A stretch of DNA of 43,072 nt from IMG/VR virus record IMGVR_UViG_3300035183_001148, positions 1-43,072 of that record; one strand, 5' to 3'. The notes beneath the pieces were generated by a model. That model ran no database searches. It saw only the letters and a program-made list of their open reading frames with translations, and was not told the origin of the DNA. A program made the translations under genes and the position numbers. Shown one piece after another: positions 34,846 through 42,561 of the stretch. The stretch comes from a virus. Positions within the stretch are counted from its first letter, which is position 1, and every line of letters starts with the position of its first letter.

Positions 34846-35037
34846 CTACCAGTCGGATATAACTCCAACACCAACGTTGTCGCCCGTGGAGTGCAGCATC
34901 AAGTTATCCCCTGTGGCGTACACCTCAGAGGACTTTCGGTCCGCCCCATTTACTTTGGACCGGTACATATTCAATTCCTGCTCAAGCCTCCTGATACGTT
35001 CAGCCGTACCCGCCGGATGGACCTCAAAGTCCTCCAT
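34846..35037 (-). CDS. Small protein of unknown function
   Basis: A 63-residue protein, MEDFEVHPAGTAERIRRLEQELNMYRSKV and on. The N-terminal helix is charged with heptad-like Leu spacing (IRRLEQELNMY), so a short coiled coil is likely, followed by a Gly-rich tail (STGDNVGVGVISDW). It is flanked closely by neighbours on the same strand. Likely real by spacing; function not known. Confidence 0.4.
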   Translation of the reverse strand: MEDFEVHPAGTAERIRRLEQELNMYRSKVNGADRKSSEVYATGDNLMLHSTGDNVGVGVISDW

Positions 35038-35040
35038 AAA

Positions 35041-35607
35041 TCATCCCCTTCGAATAGAAACAAAGCGGATTGCAACAAACGGGCCACGCTGCCAGTGCGC
35101 CTTCTCGTCCGCCCTGTGCGGCTTCCACCCGGCCTGAATTTGGATCGGACCTAACTTCTTCCACCACCGCCAAATGCCTTCACTCGCGTGCCAGGTGATC
35201 CCAGGATTCTGTGGTTTGTCAAAATAACCGTCGCTTGGTCTTGCACTGGTGACCCACGCGAGCCCATACATGCGGTTGCGGAACAACCACCAAACGCTGG
35301 TCAAGTAACGACCAATTTGCGGCCCAAAAACTCCTGTTGCCCAATCGAGCATCCGGCGGGTCTGCTGCATTCTCACATCCCCCGGCAGGCGCTCATCCGG
35401 AGTGCCCCAAATGTATGCCCACCGAGGCAGGTCACCACGAATAGCCGGGTGCTCCGGGTCGTCATCCCCACCTGTCCACGTTGTAGGCTTTTCGTCCCAT
35501 CGCGCGAACATCACCACAAGCGGAATGAATAGTGCAAGCGGCCACGAAACAACCTCTACAATGATTGCAAGGACTGTATCGCGCAACACTACCAACGTCT
35601 TTTTCAT
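35041..35607 (-). CDS. Membrane-anchored protein of unknown function (DUF7338-like)
   Basis: A 188-residue protein with one strong N-terminal membrane segment (VLAIIVEVVSWPLALFIPLVVMF) and a soluble Trp-rich domain (RWAYIWGTPDERLPGD, WWLFRNRMYGLAWVTSARPSDGYFD, GIWRWWKKLGPIQIQAGWKP). It resembles phage proteins I recall as DUF7338. I prefer ATG 35607 (GGAG 9 bases upstream); ATG 35640 overlaps the HNH gene stop as ATGA and is an alternative. A role at the host membrane, for example in superinfection exclusion, would be speculation. Confidence 0.5.
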   Translation of the reverse strand: MKKTLVVLRDTVLAIIVEVVSWPLALFIPLVVMFARWDEKPTTWTGGDDDPEHPAIRGDLPRWAYIWGTPDERLPGDVRMQQTRRMLDWATGVFGPQIGRYLTSVWWLFRNRMYGLAWVTSARPSDGYFDKPQNPGITWHASEGIWRWWKKLGPIQIQAGWKPHRADEKAHWQRGPFVAIRFVSIRRG

Positions 35608-35636
35608 GGTGCATTGCTCCACAGATTTAGACCCAT

Positions 35637-36059
35637 TCATTGCCTAGAACGAGCAGGGCAATAAACCTCCAATTCCCATCGGTCCTTGGCGTCCGGGTGG
35701 CCGCGGTCTTTTTTTATGGACTCTGGCAACCATTGCATATTCCAGACCGCATCACACCCTCCACATGCAAGCGGGATAACATGGTCAATTTGCCAGCCAT
35801 CACACGGGAACGCAGACAGGTGCGTTACTGGGCAAGGGTGCGCCTTAATAAAGGCATTCCTTGCAGTGTTGCTCCTCCTAATCGACCCATCCGCATTGCG
35901 AGGAATGGAGGCGAGGTCATGGAAACATACCCGCACCTCGGTGGTACGGGAAGGGGATACTGGCTGTGCAAATGCCGGCCAGAAAGCAAAAGCCCAAATG
36001 GAGAGGACAATTAGTAGAACCCAAAGGTGTAAATTAGACAAAAGCCTCCGCATCATCAT
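35637..36059 (-). CDS. Secreted HNH endonuclease-like protein
   Basis: A 140-residue protein with an N-terminal signal peptide (LLSNLHLWVLLIVLSIWAFAFWPAFA, likely cleaved after AFA) and an HNH motif in the mature part: IDHVIPLACGGCDAVWNMQWLPESIKKDR followed by DAKDRWE. The DH and N residues are present; the last His position is not clear. Four to six Cys in the mature part suggest disulfides or zinc binding. A DNase with an export signal in a phage could act on incoming DNA in the periplasm or on envelope DNA. The start may be any of three adjacent ATGs after AAAGGGG. It sits beside the Trp-rich membrane protein. Confidence 0.72.
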   Translation of the reverse strand: MMMRRLLSNLHLWVLLIVLSIWAFAFWPAFAQPVSPSRTTEVRVCFHDLASIPRNADGSIRRSNTARNAFIKAHPCPVTHLSAFPCDGWQIDHVIPLACGGCDAVWNMQWLPESIKKDRGHPDAKDRWELEVYCPARSRQ

Positions 36060-36101
36060 TCCCCTTTCCGTAGGTAATCACTCTAACAACGTTGGGACTT
36101 C

Positions 36102-36275
36102 CTATTCAGGCAATTCCTCCAAATCAGATTCCTTAAACCAGCGCTCCGACCCATCCGAAGAACGAACCAAATACCCCAATTCGTCCTCTACCATACCAAT
36201 ACGAACAACCTCACCTTGAATCGGAACAGGAAGAACCTGTTGTACCTTAGACCCCACCTTGAAATTAGCAGGCAT
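36102..36275 (-). CDS. 57-residue protein of unknown function
   Basis: A short gene read from ATG 36275 to a stop at 36102. The protein begins MPANFKVGSKVQQVLPVPIQ and ends with a Trp-Phe-Lys-Glu stretch (ERWFKESDLEELPE). GGAGG lies 6 bases before the ATG. Strand-rich with an SH3-like look (KVGSKV, GEVVRIG, LVRSSDG); a similar flavour is seen in the 81-residue protein at 37,420. It fills the otherwise empty stretch between the HNH gene and the next gene. Confidence 0.6.
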   Translation of the reverse strand: MPANFKVGSKVQQVLPVPIQGEVVRIGMVEDELGYLVRSSDGSERWFKESDLEELPE

Positions 36276-36292
36276 GTCGTCCTCCTAAAATA

Positions 36293-36973
36293 TTAGGTCA
36301 ACGTTACAGACCACGAAACATTCAAAACCTCTGAGGCAGCCACCGTTTTACTGCCTCCAGAAAAATCCCCCGCAGAAAAAAGGATTCCAGTTGTACTGTC
36401 CTTGGTAGCGGAGCCTCCAAGATTGATAAAACACCCTGCCACTGTTCCGCCGGAGGTAAAGGTAAAACTTACCGAAGCCGACGTTTGTTTTACCCCGCCG
36501 GAGGCAGCACTAAAGGAAGGAGTAGGACGATTGCCTGAATACGCCGGAGCATTAGCCCCTCCTACCTCTGACCACCCCGAGTGGGAAGCTTGAGTATCCC
36601 CAGCGGCCGCAGTGCCTGAGCCCTTTAGTCCCATCACAACCGATGCAGTATAGGCACTCCCGGCAAGGTATTTGTCCAACATATCGTTTTTCCCTACCGT
36701 GGTGACCAGGTTGTAAATGGAATCCTGCCACACCTCATACCTAGGCAAGGCTTGTAGGAGGGAAGTCAGATAGGAAGCCTGTTTATAGTCTCCGATACCC
36801 TCAGCCTCCTTAATCTTTCGCAGCAAAACATTGGCCGCGAATTCATACTCAGGCATTACCCGCAACAGTGATGCCTTGTACCACCCTTTGATTGCCGCGA
36901 CCTCTGTGGATCCAATAGATTTGGAAACAAAAGCCTGCGCCGCATCGTTCACAATTGCCATTTCCGTGTTCAT
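36293..36973 (-). CDS. Structural protein of unknown function
   Basis: A 226-residue protein in two parts: a helical N-terminal half (AAQAFVSKSIGSTEVAAIKGWYKASLLRVMPEYEFAANVLLRKIKEAEG) and a beta-rich, Gly/Ser/Thr-rich C-terminal half ending SGGSKTVAASEVLNVSWSVTLT. The end resembles the C-terminal domain of small phage structural or fibre-associated proteins. It may be a head or decoration protein, since it lies close to the capsid gene. AAAGGAG lies 10 bases before the ATG. No family recognised. Confidence 0.55.
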   Translation of the reverse strand: MNTEMAIVNDAAQAFVSKSIGSTEVAAIKGWYKASLLRVMPEYEFAANVLLRKIKEAEGIGDYKQASYLTSLLQALPRYEVWQDSIYNLVTTVGKNDMLDKYLAGSAYTASVVMGLKGSGTAAAGDTQASHSGWSEVGGANAPAYSGNRPTPSFSAASGGVKQTSASVSFTFTSGGTVAGCFINLGGSATKDSTTGILFSAGDFSGGSKTVAASEVLNVSWSVTLT

Positions 36974-36997
36974 TGGCCCTGCACTCCTTTCCTAATA

Positions 36998-37420
36998 TCA
37001 GGCAACAGGACCGACGGCAGCGGAATACCCAAACCGCGGGCCTGCCCCATTAATGCCCCTGACCACACACCTGATCTTGGCGCCCAATTGTTGGGAGGTC
37101 AACACAAAGGTGTTGGCCCCATTTCCACTAGGGATGGGCGACCAGGTTGCCCCGTTATCAAAACTTTGTTGCCAAATATACGTATAAACGCCATTGGAAC
37201 CCGTCCATGTCCCTTGCGTACTGGTAAGAGTTTGTCCAACAGAGGCTGTGCCAGTAACAGCCGGGGCAACCGTGTTATTCAATGGGGTAGGAGCGACCGC
37301 CTCCTTTGCCGCAATCAAAAAAACAGATTCCTCCGGAGTCAAACTGATGGCAGCTCCAGGAGCAGCCCCACTAAGTTTGGTAAAGGTGGATCGTGCGGTA
37401 CAAGGGAAACGCTGTGGCAT
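36998..37420 (-). CDS. Ig-like domain protein, possible capsid decoration
   Basis: A 140-residue protein whose C-terminal 90 residues are an immunoglobulin-like repeat: APAVTGTASVGQTLTSTQGTWTGS, YIWQQSFDNG, IPSGNGANTFVLTSQQLGAKIRCVVRGINGAG. This exact class of repeat occurs in bacterial and phage surface proteins. The N-terminal 45 residues carry SLTPEESVFLIAAKEA. It lies downstream of the capsid gene, so a capsid-surface role that weakly adheres to cells or carbohydrates is likely, as proposed for Hoc-type proteins. The ATG shares a base with the upstream stop (TAATG). Confidence 0.72.
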   Translation of the reverse strand: MPQRFPCTARSTFTKLSGAAPGAAISLTPEESVFLIAAKEAVAPTPLNNTVAPAVTGTASVGQTLTSTQGTWTGSNGVYTYIWQQSFDNGATWSPIPSGNGANTFVLTSQQLGAKIRCVVRGINGAGPRFGYSAAVGPVA

Positions 37421-37665
37421 TATTTATCTCCTTCACTCGAGGCATTATCATCAGGTTGGACAACCTCGCCTGCATAAAATAGGCCTTCGCTTTCCGAACC
37501 AAACCCTACGTTGTCCAAATCCACAAAGTATCTGGAGCCATCATCCCGGGTTCGGGATACAGTAACCCTGGCGATATCCTCAGTCCAGACCCTTGTTACA
37601 ACACCTTCCCATTTGGTTTCGGGATCACTGATGTGGTGTACCAAAACCTTATCCCCTTCTTTCAT
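37420..37665 (-). CDS. Small beta-barrel-like protein of unknown function
   Basis: An 81-residue protein starting MKEGDKVLVHHISDPETKWEGVVTRVW, followed by acidic residues to the end (QPDDNASSEGDK). The 'GDKVLV..........G.V..V' pattern recalls KOW/SH3-like modules. AAAGGGA precedes the ATG. It follows the terminator downstream of the capsid gene and probably depends on read-through. Confidence 0.55.
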   Translation of the reverse strand: MKEGDKVLVHHISDPETKWEGVVTRVWTEDIARVTVSRTRDDGSRYFVDLDNVGFGSESEGLFYAGEVVQPDDNASSEGDK

Positions 37666-37679
37666 GGCTATCCCTTTCT

Positions 37680-37736
37680 AAAAAGGAAAGGGAAAGGGGG
37701 AGTGTATGAGGAACATAGCTCCCACCTTTCCCTTTC
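37680..37736 (-). terminator. Terminator downstream of the major capsid gene
   Basis: On the - strand, GAAAGGGAAAGGTGGGAG (from 37736) pairs with the complementary arm read to 37686 with one mismatch; about 16 bases of loop. It is followed by CCTTTTTAG (T run, 37684-37680). It stands about 40 bases after the capsid stop. A second small hairpin, CCCAC-TAAAC-GTGGG at 37741-37755, lies between. Confidence 0.85.
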
Positions 37737-37775
37737 AAGCCCCACTAAACGTGGGGGACCGAGGAGAACACCACC

Positions 37776-39209
37776 TTACCAATTCACGTTGTTAATGTAC
37801 TGAACCGCAACCGTGTGCCGCATTCTCCAAGTGGTTTCCCACGTGAGGCGCAACGCAGTGGCGTCCGTCTGGAACAGGGACTTGCCCCCCGAGGTTGGCA
37901 CCAAAATATCGGAGTTAGGAGCATCGTCCATATGCAGCGTGGCGTCCGTTGACAGGGCAATGGTCGGGGCGAGGCCATTACCTTTGACCAGCATCGAGGC
38001 ATCCACAAGTGCAATGGTTTTAATGTTGGAGGTGCCTCCATCATTAAGCCCCTTGTCCAGGACGGAGCTATCAATCACCGGGATCCCCTGCAATGTCCCG
38101 TTGACCAATTCATCCCGGAAGTAAAAGGCACCTGTTGCCGAACGCAGCGCCATCAGGTCCAGTTTTTTCGAGGGATGCATCAGCCACACCAGATTCTGCA
38201 TGGGAACACTGGCAGCAAACATGGCGGACATCATTGCCTTAATATCGGCAATGGCATCGTCCGCCGCATTGGACGTATTGCTGGCAGTGATTGCGGCAGG
38301 CGCGTTGTCAGTGTGCAGCAGCCCGGAAGGGGCGGCGGAAGTGGCTGCCAGGGTACTGAAAAACCTGCGGTCCAGGGTAATCGCAGTGTCCCGCAACATC
38401 ATATCCCGCAAAAGCGTTTCCAGTGCAGGCGTCGAACGTGCAAGCACCTCTCGGGTTGCCACCGTGATAACACCCAATTTGCTAGGAGTCAGCGTGATGG
38501 ACGAGAAGGCGCCTTGCTTGACCGGGATCGCCCCACCTTCTGCAACGAACCCACCAGGCGTTCCCGTTGTAGCTTTCGGGATTCTGATGCTGTTGGTTGA
38601 ATCAAAGGTAATGGTCGTTCCTGCAGGGATGCGGCTAAAAACGCTGAGTGGACGCAGCAGGTCGATGAAGTCCTGGATCTCCTGCTGCACCAGAGTTCCT
38701 GCCCACGCGGAGGTAGCGGAATCGGCGCCGGACTGTGCTGCACGCAGCACCATCGCCATTTCCTTATCTCCAAAATCCCTTTCTGCAATATCGGCCGCAA
38801 CCCTAGGATTGCCTCCGGCCAGATAGAGCAGGTGGGCTTGGCGGGCAAAAAATGCCCCTTTGACCAGCTTCCGTTTCCCACGTTGGATCAGAGGACCGCG
38901 ACCCGCCGACGAATCATTTCCCTTCGAGGGCATTTGATCGGGGTCGCTTGCGGGGGGTGCGGTGTCATCCTCTTCCCGCGGGGTGACCGGAACCGCGCGT
39001 TCCCCAATAACGGCCTGGGCGCTTTCCAGTTGCTGAATGCGCGCATCCAGTTCCTGGATTTTCCCTTTGGTCTCGTCAAACGCCTTGGATTCGTCCTCTG
39101 TAAGTGAACGATCCTCTTCCTCAGCCTTGGAGACAATGTTCTCCAGGACTTTGATGAGGTCCGCTTTCTTTTTACGGGCGGCCTCCAATTGCTTGGCAAA
39201 AATTTTCAT
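37776..39209 (-). CDS. HK97-type major capsid protein with N-terminal delta domain
   Basis: A 477-residue capsid protein starting MKIFAKQLEAARKKKADLIKVLE. Residues 1 to about 100 form a charged coiled coil (the delta domain that acts as scaffold and is removed by the protease next door), followed by a Pro/Asp linker. The mature part shows ATSAWAGTLVQQEIQDFIDLLRPLSVFSRIPAGTTI, FVAEGGAIPVKQGAFSSITLTPSKLGVITVATREVLARS, DMMLRDTAITLDRRFFSTLA and a C-terminal GGKSLFQTDATALRLTWETTWRMRH, all standard HK97-fold boxes. I chose ATG 39209 (AAAGGAG upstream) over a longer frame from 39371, whose extra part does not resemble a capsid. Its DNA is clearly GC-richer than most neighbours. Confidence 0.94.
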   Translation of the reverse strand: MKIFAKQLEAARKKKADLIKVLENIVSKAEEEDRSLTEDESKAFDETKGKIQELDARIQQLESAQAVIGERAVPVTPREEDDTAPPASDPDQMPSKGNDSSAGRGPLIQRGKRKLVKGAFFARQAHLLYLAGGNPRVAADIAERDFGDKEMAMVLRAAQSGADSATSAWAGTLVQQEIQDFIDLLRPLSVFSRIPAGTTITFDSTNSIRIPKATTGTPGGFVAEGGAIPVKQGAFSSITLTPSKLGVITVATREVLARSTPALETLLRDMMLRDTAITLDRRFFSTLAATSAAPSGLLHTDNAPAAITASNTSNAADDAIADIKAMMSAMFAASVPMQNLVWLMHPSKKLDLMALRSATGAFYFRDELVNGTLQGIPVIDSSVLDKGLNDGGTSNIKTIALVDASMLVKGNGLAPTIALSTDATLHMDDAPNSDILVPTSGGKSLFQTDATALRLTWETTWRMRHTVAVQYINNVNW

Positions 39210-39255
39210 GCCTGAAACTCCTTTCCTTTCATCCACATCATGTTGGTTTATTGCC

Positions 39256-39855
39256 CTAACGCAGGCGAAGCAATTCGAGCCGTGCGCGGAACACTGAATA
39301 ACCCTTGGACGCAGGGACAAACAGTGTTCGGCACATGGCATCGGATAGATTAAGGTGCCGTGCAACAGCAAGCGCCTCCTGGTTTGCCGGAACAGCCACT
39401 AGGCTGATTTCCAGCAATTCTTGCTTGAGGAATTCAATACCGGTAATGGAATTGTCCTCCTCATTCCTGATCCAACGATCCTCAATAGGAAGAAACCCAA
39501 CACTGACCGCCTTCAAAATTTTCTGGGCCACCAGTGACCGAACAGAATCTACCAAAGGACTCGTGCCCTGTTCAGCCAGCAGGATTTCACTCATCAACCT
39601 TTTGCCCTCAACCCATACATTCAAGGTGCGTCCGACAATGTTGGTATGTTGGTGCCCAAACAATACCACCGGGTTTCTTTTGTAGCTGGCCAATTGCCAT
39701 CCATCGGCTCGAATGATATCCCCGTACCTATCAACCGCCTCAGTGCTGGCAACAAAACGAATCGGTTCATTCGGGTTAACCGCCGCCTTTTCCTCAAATT
39801 CGATCAGGGCAGATTTAAAAACCGGCTCTCCCTTTTTCCTGACCACCTTATCCAT
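39256..39855 (-). CDS. HK97-type prohead protease
   Basis: A serine protease of about 199 residues that cuts the capsid delta domain during maturation. Seen: FVASTEAVDRYGDIIRADGWQLASYKRNPVVLFGHQH, with the catalytic His in the FGH box, and QKILKAVSVGFLPIE with the catalytic Ser, then KQELLEISLVAVPANQEAL, the typical closing box. ATG 39855 is preceded by AAAGGAGGTG about 11 bases away; ATG 39882 overlaps the end of terL with no visible Shine-Dalgarno, so the former is preferred. It directly precedes the capsid gene. Confidence 0.9.
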   Translation of the reverse strand: MDKVVRKKGEPVFKSALIEFEEKAAVNPNEPIRFVASTEAVDRYGDIIRADGWQLASYKRNPVVLFGHQHTNIVGRTLNVWVEGKRLMSEILLAEQGTSPLVDSVRSLVAQKILKAVSVGFLPIEDRWIRNEEDNSITGIEFLKQELLEISLVAVPANQEALAVARHLNLSDAMCRTLFVPASKGYSVFRARLELLRLR

Positions 39856-39874
39856 TTTGCCGCCCACCTCCTTT

Positions 39875-41515
39875 CTAGCCATCCAAAATAATCAGGTGCT
39901 CATCAGCACTTGAGTAGGAATCATCATTGGATTTTGCAACCGTAATAGCCATTACCCCAGCAACCGCCCCATCGATCCTACCTCCACTTCGTTTTTTATC
40001 CAGCTTTCTATTTCCTGCCTCATCCTTGATGATCCTGCTATTCATCATGCACATGGTCAAAACAGGATGATTTCCATGGACGATAGTGCCCGAGGCAATT
40101 CTGGCCTCGAATTCATCTAATGCGGGGCTGAAGTCCCTAAACCCTTGCCCAAAAGGAACCAAATCAAGGGAAACATCCAACCTATCCAATTCCTTCTTGA
40201 AAATATCGATCCTCCAACGGTCGAAGGCTAGTTTGACAATGTTCACCCCGGCCGATAACAGGTCCGCGATGAATCTTGCCACGAATGCATAGTCCACCGA
40301 TCCTCCAGGTGTGGTGAACAAATAGCCTTGTTTCACCCAAAGGTCATAGGGAACCCGATCCCGTTTTGCGCGTTCTAGCAACCCAATTTCAGGCGTCCAA
40401 AAGAAAGGTTTGATATGCATCACGGCTGCGGGATCATCCTCGGATTCCTTAGCTACCAGTACCAAGGATGTCAAGTCCACCCTTCCCGATAGGTCCAGTC
40501 CTGCATACACCGGCACTTCCCTAAACAGTTCCTCATTGATCCCCGTTCCGCGCTCCTTCCAAATAGACCTATTGATGAACGGGGAGATAGCCTCCACCCT
40601 CTGGTTCAGGTAAAGGTTTCGAAACGTGGATTCCTGTGCAGGCATTCTGGCTGCGGTTTCTGCAAATTGCCTCAATTCGTTTTCATCCCTGAAAACTCCC
40701 AAGGCAGGATTGGCAGCTTTCCATGCCGCGTAGTCCATAACGTCACAATCCTCAGGCGCGCTGTGCAAATGGCAAATAACGTGAGGATCCTTACTGGTCA
40801 GGGCATCATCGATCCAAAGCGAAAGCAAATCCCCATCATTCGCCGCCTGCGTAGAAATTACCACAGTCAATGCGCCCTTATAGGCACCTTGTGCGGTAGT
40901 AATAGCATCCACAAACTCACTTTTTGGCCCACGCACCTGTCCTACCTCATCCAGCACGGCAAAGGCAGGAGAGTGCCCGTGGTTCCGTTTTGCATCAGCA
41001 CTCAACGCCTGATATTCCACATTCATTGGAATACCTATAAGTTTCTTGCTACTGGGGATTGGCTTGACAAGGAGGGACAGCCGCGGGGACATGCGGACCA
41101 TCTTGCTGGCGAATTTGTAGACCAAGGCGGCCTGATCCCGGGACATCGCTCCGCTAACTACCTGCGAATTCATCTTGGCCTCTGGCCCCACCAGATGAAC
41201 CAACACCAAACAGGCTATCAATGCCGTTTTCCCATTCTTGCGTGCCATGGACAGGATACTCATCCTTGTTCCGTGTGGATTATCATAGGTATCCAAAATC
41301 CATTGACGCTCAAATGGCAACAAACGCATGGGCTGCCCAATCAACATCCCCTCAGGCACCACGCAGTACCTTTCGATGAAAGCGCAAACCGCTTCCCCGC
41401 GGGTCAATTTCTTGACCGGAGCAGGAGCGGGTGGGGCAGTCGAAGCCACAACCTCAGGCACTTCCCTCGAGGAAGTGGGACGTTGTGGCTGCCGCTTTAT
41501 AATCCTTTTCATCAT
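39875..41515 (-). CDS. terL: Terminase large subunit
   Basis: A 546-residue packaging motor of the Terminase_1 type. Walker A ARKNGKT (residues 91-97), Walker B FAVLDEVGQ (Asp189, Glu190), VVISTQAAND as the coupling motif, and a nuclease domain from about residue 330 (VYAGLDLSGRVDLTSLVLV with the first metal-binding Asp, and GGRIDGAVAGVMAI near the end with a later one). It cuts the concatemer and pumps DNA through the portal. Its ATG overlaps the terS stop (ATGA). Confidence 0.95.
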   Translation of the reverse strand: MMKRIIKRQPQRPTSSREVPEVVASTAPPAPAPVKKLTRGEAVCAFIERYCVVPEGMLIGQPMRLLPFERQWILDTYDNPHGTRMSILSMARKNGKTALIACLVLVHLVGPEAKMNSQVVSGAMSRDQAALVYKFASKMVRMSPRLSLLVKPIPSSKKLIGIPMNVEYQALSADAKRNHGHSPAFAVLDEVGQVRGPKSEFVDAITTAQGAYKGALTVVISTQAANDGDLLSLWIDDALTSKDPHVICHLHSAPEDCDVMDYAAWKAANPALGVFRDENELRQFAETAARMPAQESTFRNLYLNQRVEAISPFINRSIWKERGTGINEELFREVPVYAGLDLSGRVDLTSLVLVAKESEDDPAAVMHIKPFFWTPEIGLLERAKRDRVPYDLWVKQGYLFTTPGGSVDYAFVARFIADLLSAGVNIVKLAFDRWRIDIFKKELDRLDVSLDLVPFGQGFRDFSPALDEFEARIASGTIVHGNHPVLTMCMMNSRIIKDEAGNRKLDKKRSGGRIDGAVAGVMAITVAKSNDDSYSSADEHLIILDG

Positions 41516-42015
41516 TGCAGCACTGTGCCCTGCGGGGGCAGGGCAATCAACCCATCCTGATCCTCGGCAGCGGAGGCGGCCTCATACATAGCCTCCTCTT
41601 TTGCGATGCGTTTGGCAGAATCCTTGCGGTTTTTATCTCCGTATCTGGACAGGGAATCAAGTTGGAGGAGTTTGGTTAGTTGGATTGCTCTACGCGACAA
41701 AGTCTCCAAAACCTGATGAAGGGGGTTGATGACTGGGGTCCCTCTTTCGGTGTAGCAGGTCGGCCCCTCCTTTTCCAATTGTTCTCCCAATTGCTCGATG
41801 TCCCGCAGGCATCGGGCTAAATTGGCCGCATGGTAAAGGTCAGTGGCATTCCATTCACTGTGCTTCCGCGATTCCAATACCTGTTTTATGTAAGGCAAGT
41901 CCTCCTTCCGCATTCTCACTCCAGAGGGCATTTTAGGAAGACCACGCAATGCCTTATTGAAGGCTGCGGTTTGTGCCTCAGTGCTATCTGACCTTAACCT
42001 ACGCAACCGTTTCAT
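41512..42015 (-). CDS. terS: Terminase small subunit
   Basis: A 167-residue, helical, charged protein directly before terL. Seen: MKRLRRLRSDSTEAQTAAFNKALRGLPKMPSGVRM, a basic N-terminal region that may bind DNA, then HSEWNATDLYHAANLARCLRDIEQLGEQLEKEGP and TPVINPLHQVLETLSRRAIQLTKLLQL, which match phage small terminases of the P27-like/Terminase_4 class ('G.P..NP.......L...+..L...LGL'). It should recognise the packaging site. Four-base overlaps on both sides. Confidence 0.82.
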   Translation of the reverse strand: MKRLRRLRSDSTEAQTAAFNKALRGLPKMPSGVRMRKEDLPYIKQVLESRKHSEWNATDLYHAANLARCLRDIEQLGEQLEKEGPTCYTERGTPVINPLHQVLETLSRRAIQLTKLLQLDSLSRYGDKNRKDSAKRIAKEEAMYEAASAAEDQDGLIALPPQGTVLQ

Positions 42016-42206
42016 GCCTTATCCCTATCATCGCCCAAAAAAGGAACAGAGGAATAGGATCCGTCCTCCTCTTGCTCAACCAAAAATTTACGCTCGCAAC
42101 AATCACAAACAACCACCGCTTCCCCAGCCCCATCGAATGAGATTTCCCACAAATTCAGGTGAATCTGCAAGCAGTATGGGCAAGTGGGAAACTCGGTGCA
42201 TTCCAT
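42012..42206 (-). CDS. Small zinc-ribbon protein
   Basis: A protein of about 64 residues with two Cys pairs, TCPYCLQIH and VCDCCERKF, that fit a zinc ribbon. Start is uncertain: ATG 42206 (MECTEF) needs only a small overlap with the upstream gene, but GAGGA is 12 bases away; ATG 42245 and GTG 42269 give longer versions overlapping the upstream gene. It sits at the head of the packaging genes and may be regulatory. Confidence 0.55.
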   Translation of the reverse strand: MECTEFPTCPYCLQIHLNLWEISFDGAGEAVVVCDCCERKFLVEQEEDGSYSSVPFLGDDRDKA

Positions 42207-42222
42207 TTTATCGTTTGGTCCT

Positions 42223-42561
42223 CTATTGGGAAACCCACCTTCCATCCTCAATAGCCCCCCGATCTCCACAGGCGCAACGCAGCGGAGTGGAAAGGGTCAG
42301 TGGATCCCAGGATTTCACTTGGTAAAGGTCCTCTTTACGCGGCAGAATGTAACGGGAAAGAATCTCCCTCGATTCCGGAGTATCAAAAATGATGAACATC
42401 GAACACCAATGCCCATCAGTCTTCCTGTGCTCGATCAATGCCCCATATCGTTCCACATCGCTTATGCCCTGGAACTTGATGCGAAGGGCAGGGATGCTTC
42501 GATCCACGCTCCAAGGGATGTAGGTGAGACTTCTTCCCTCCCCAATATCGATGGCATCCAT
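42223..42561 (-). CDS. Protein of unknown function at the start of the packaging operon
   Basis: A 112-residue alpha/beta protein starting MDAIDIGEGRSLTYIPWSVDRSIPALRIKF. It contains an aromatic strand (HWCSMFIIFDTPESREILSRYIL) and a C-terminal PLRCACGDRGAIEDGRW with a CxCG pair. AAAGGAG lies about 10 bases before the ATG. It is the first clear gene of the - strand. Function not known. Confidence 0.6.
   Translation of the reverse strand: MDAIDIGEGRSLTYIPWSVDRSIPALRIKFQGISDVERYGALIEHRKTDGHWCSMFIIFDTPESREILSRYILPRKEDLYQVKSWDPLTLSTPLRCACGDRGAIEDGRWVSQ

Noticed and set aside
39210-39371. N-terminal extension of the capsid frame (54 codons)
   Set aside because: It is Cys-rich, unlike any capsid N terminus, would overlap the protease gene and lacks a ribosome site; ATG 39209 has AAAGGAG.
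40667-41560. Long + strand frame (297 codons) opposite the terminase genes
   Set aside because: TerL and TerS on the - strand are certain by motif; the opposite product has no recognisable domain and no upstream Shine-Dalgarno.
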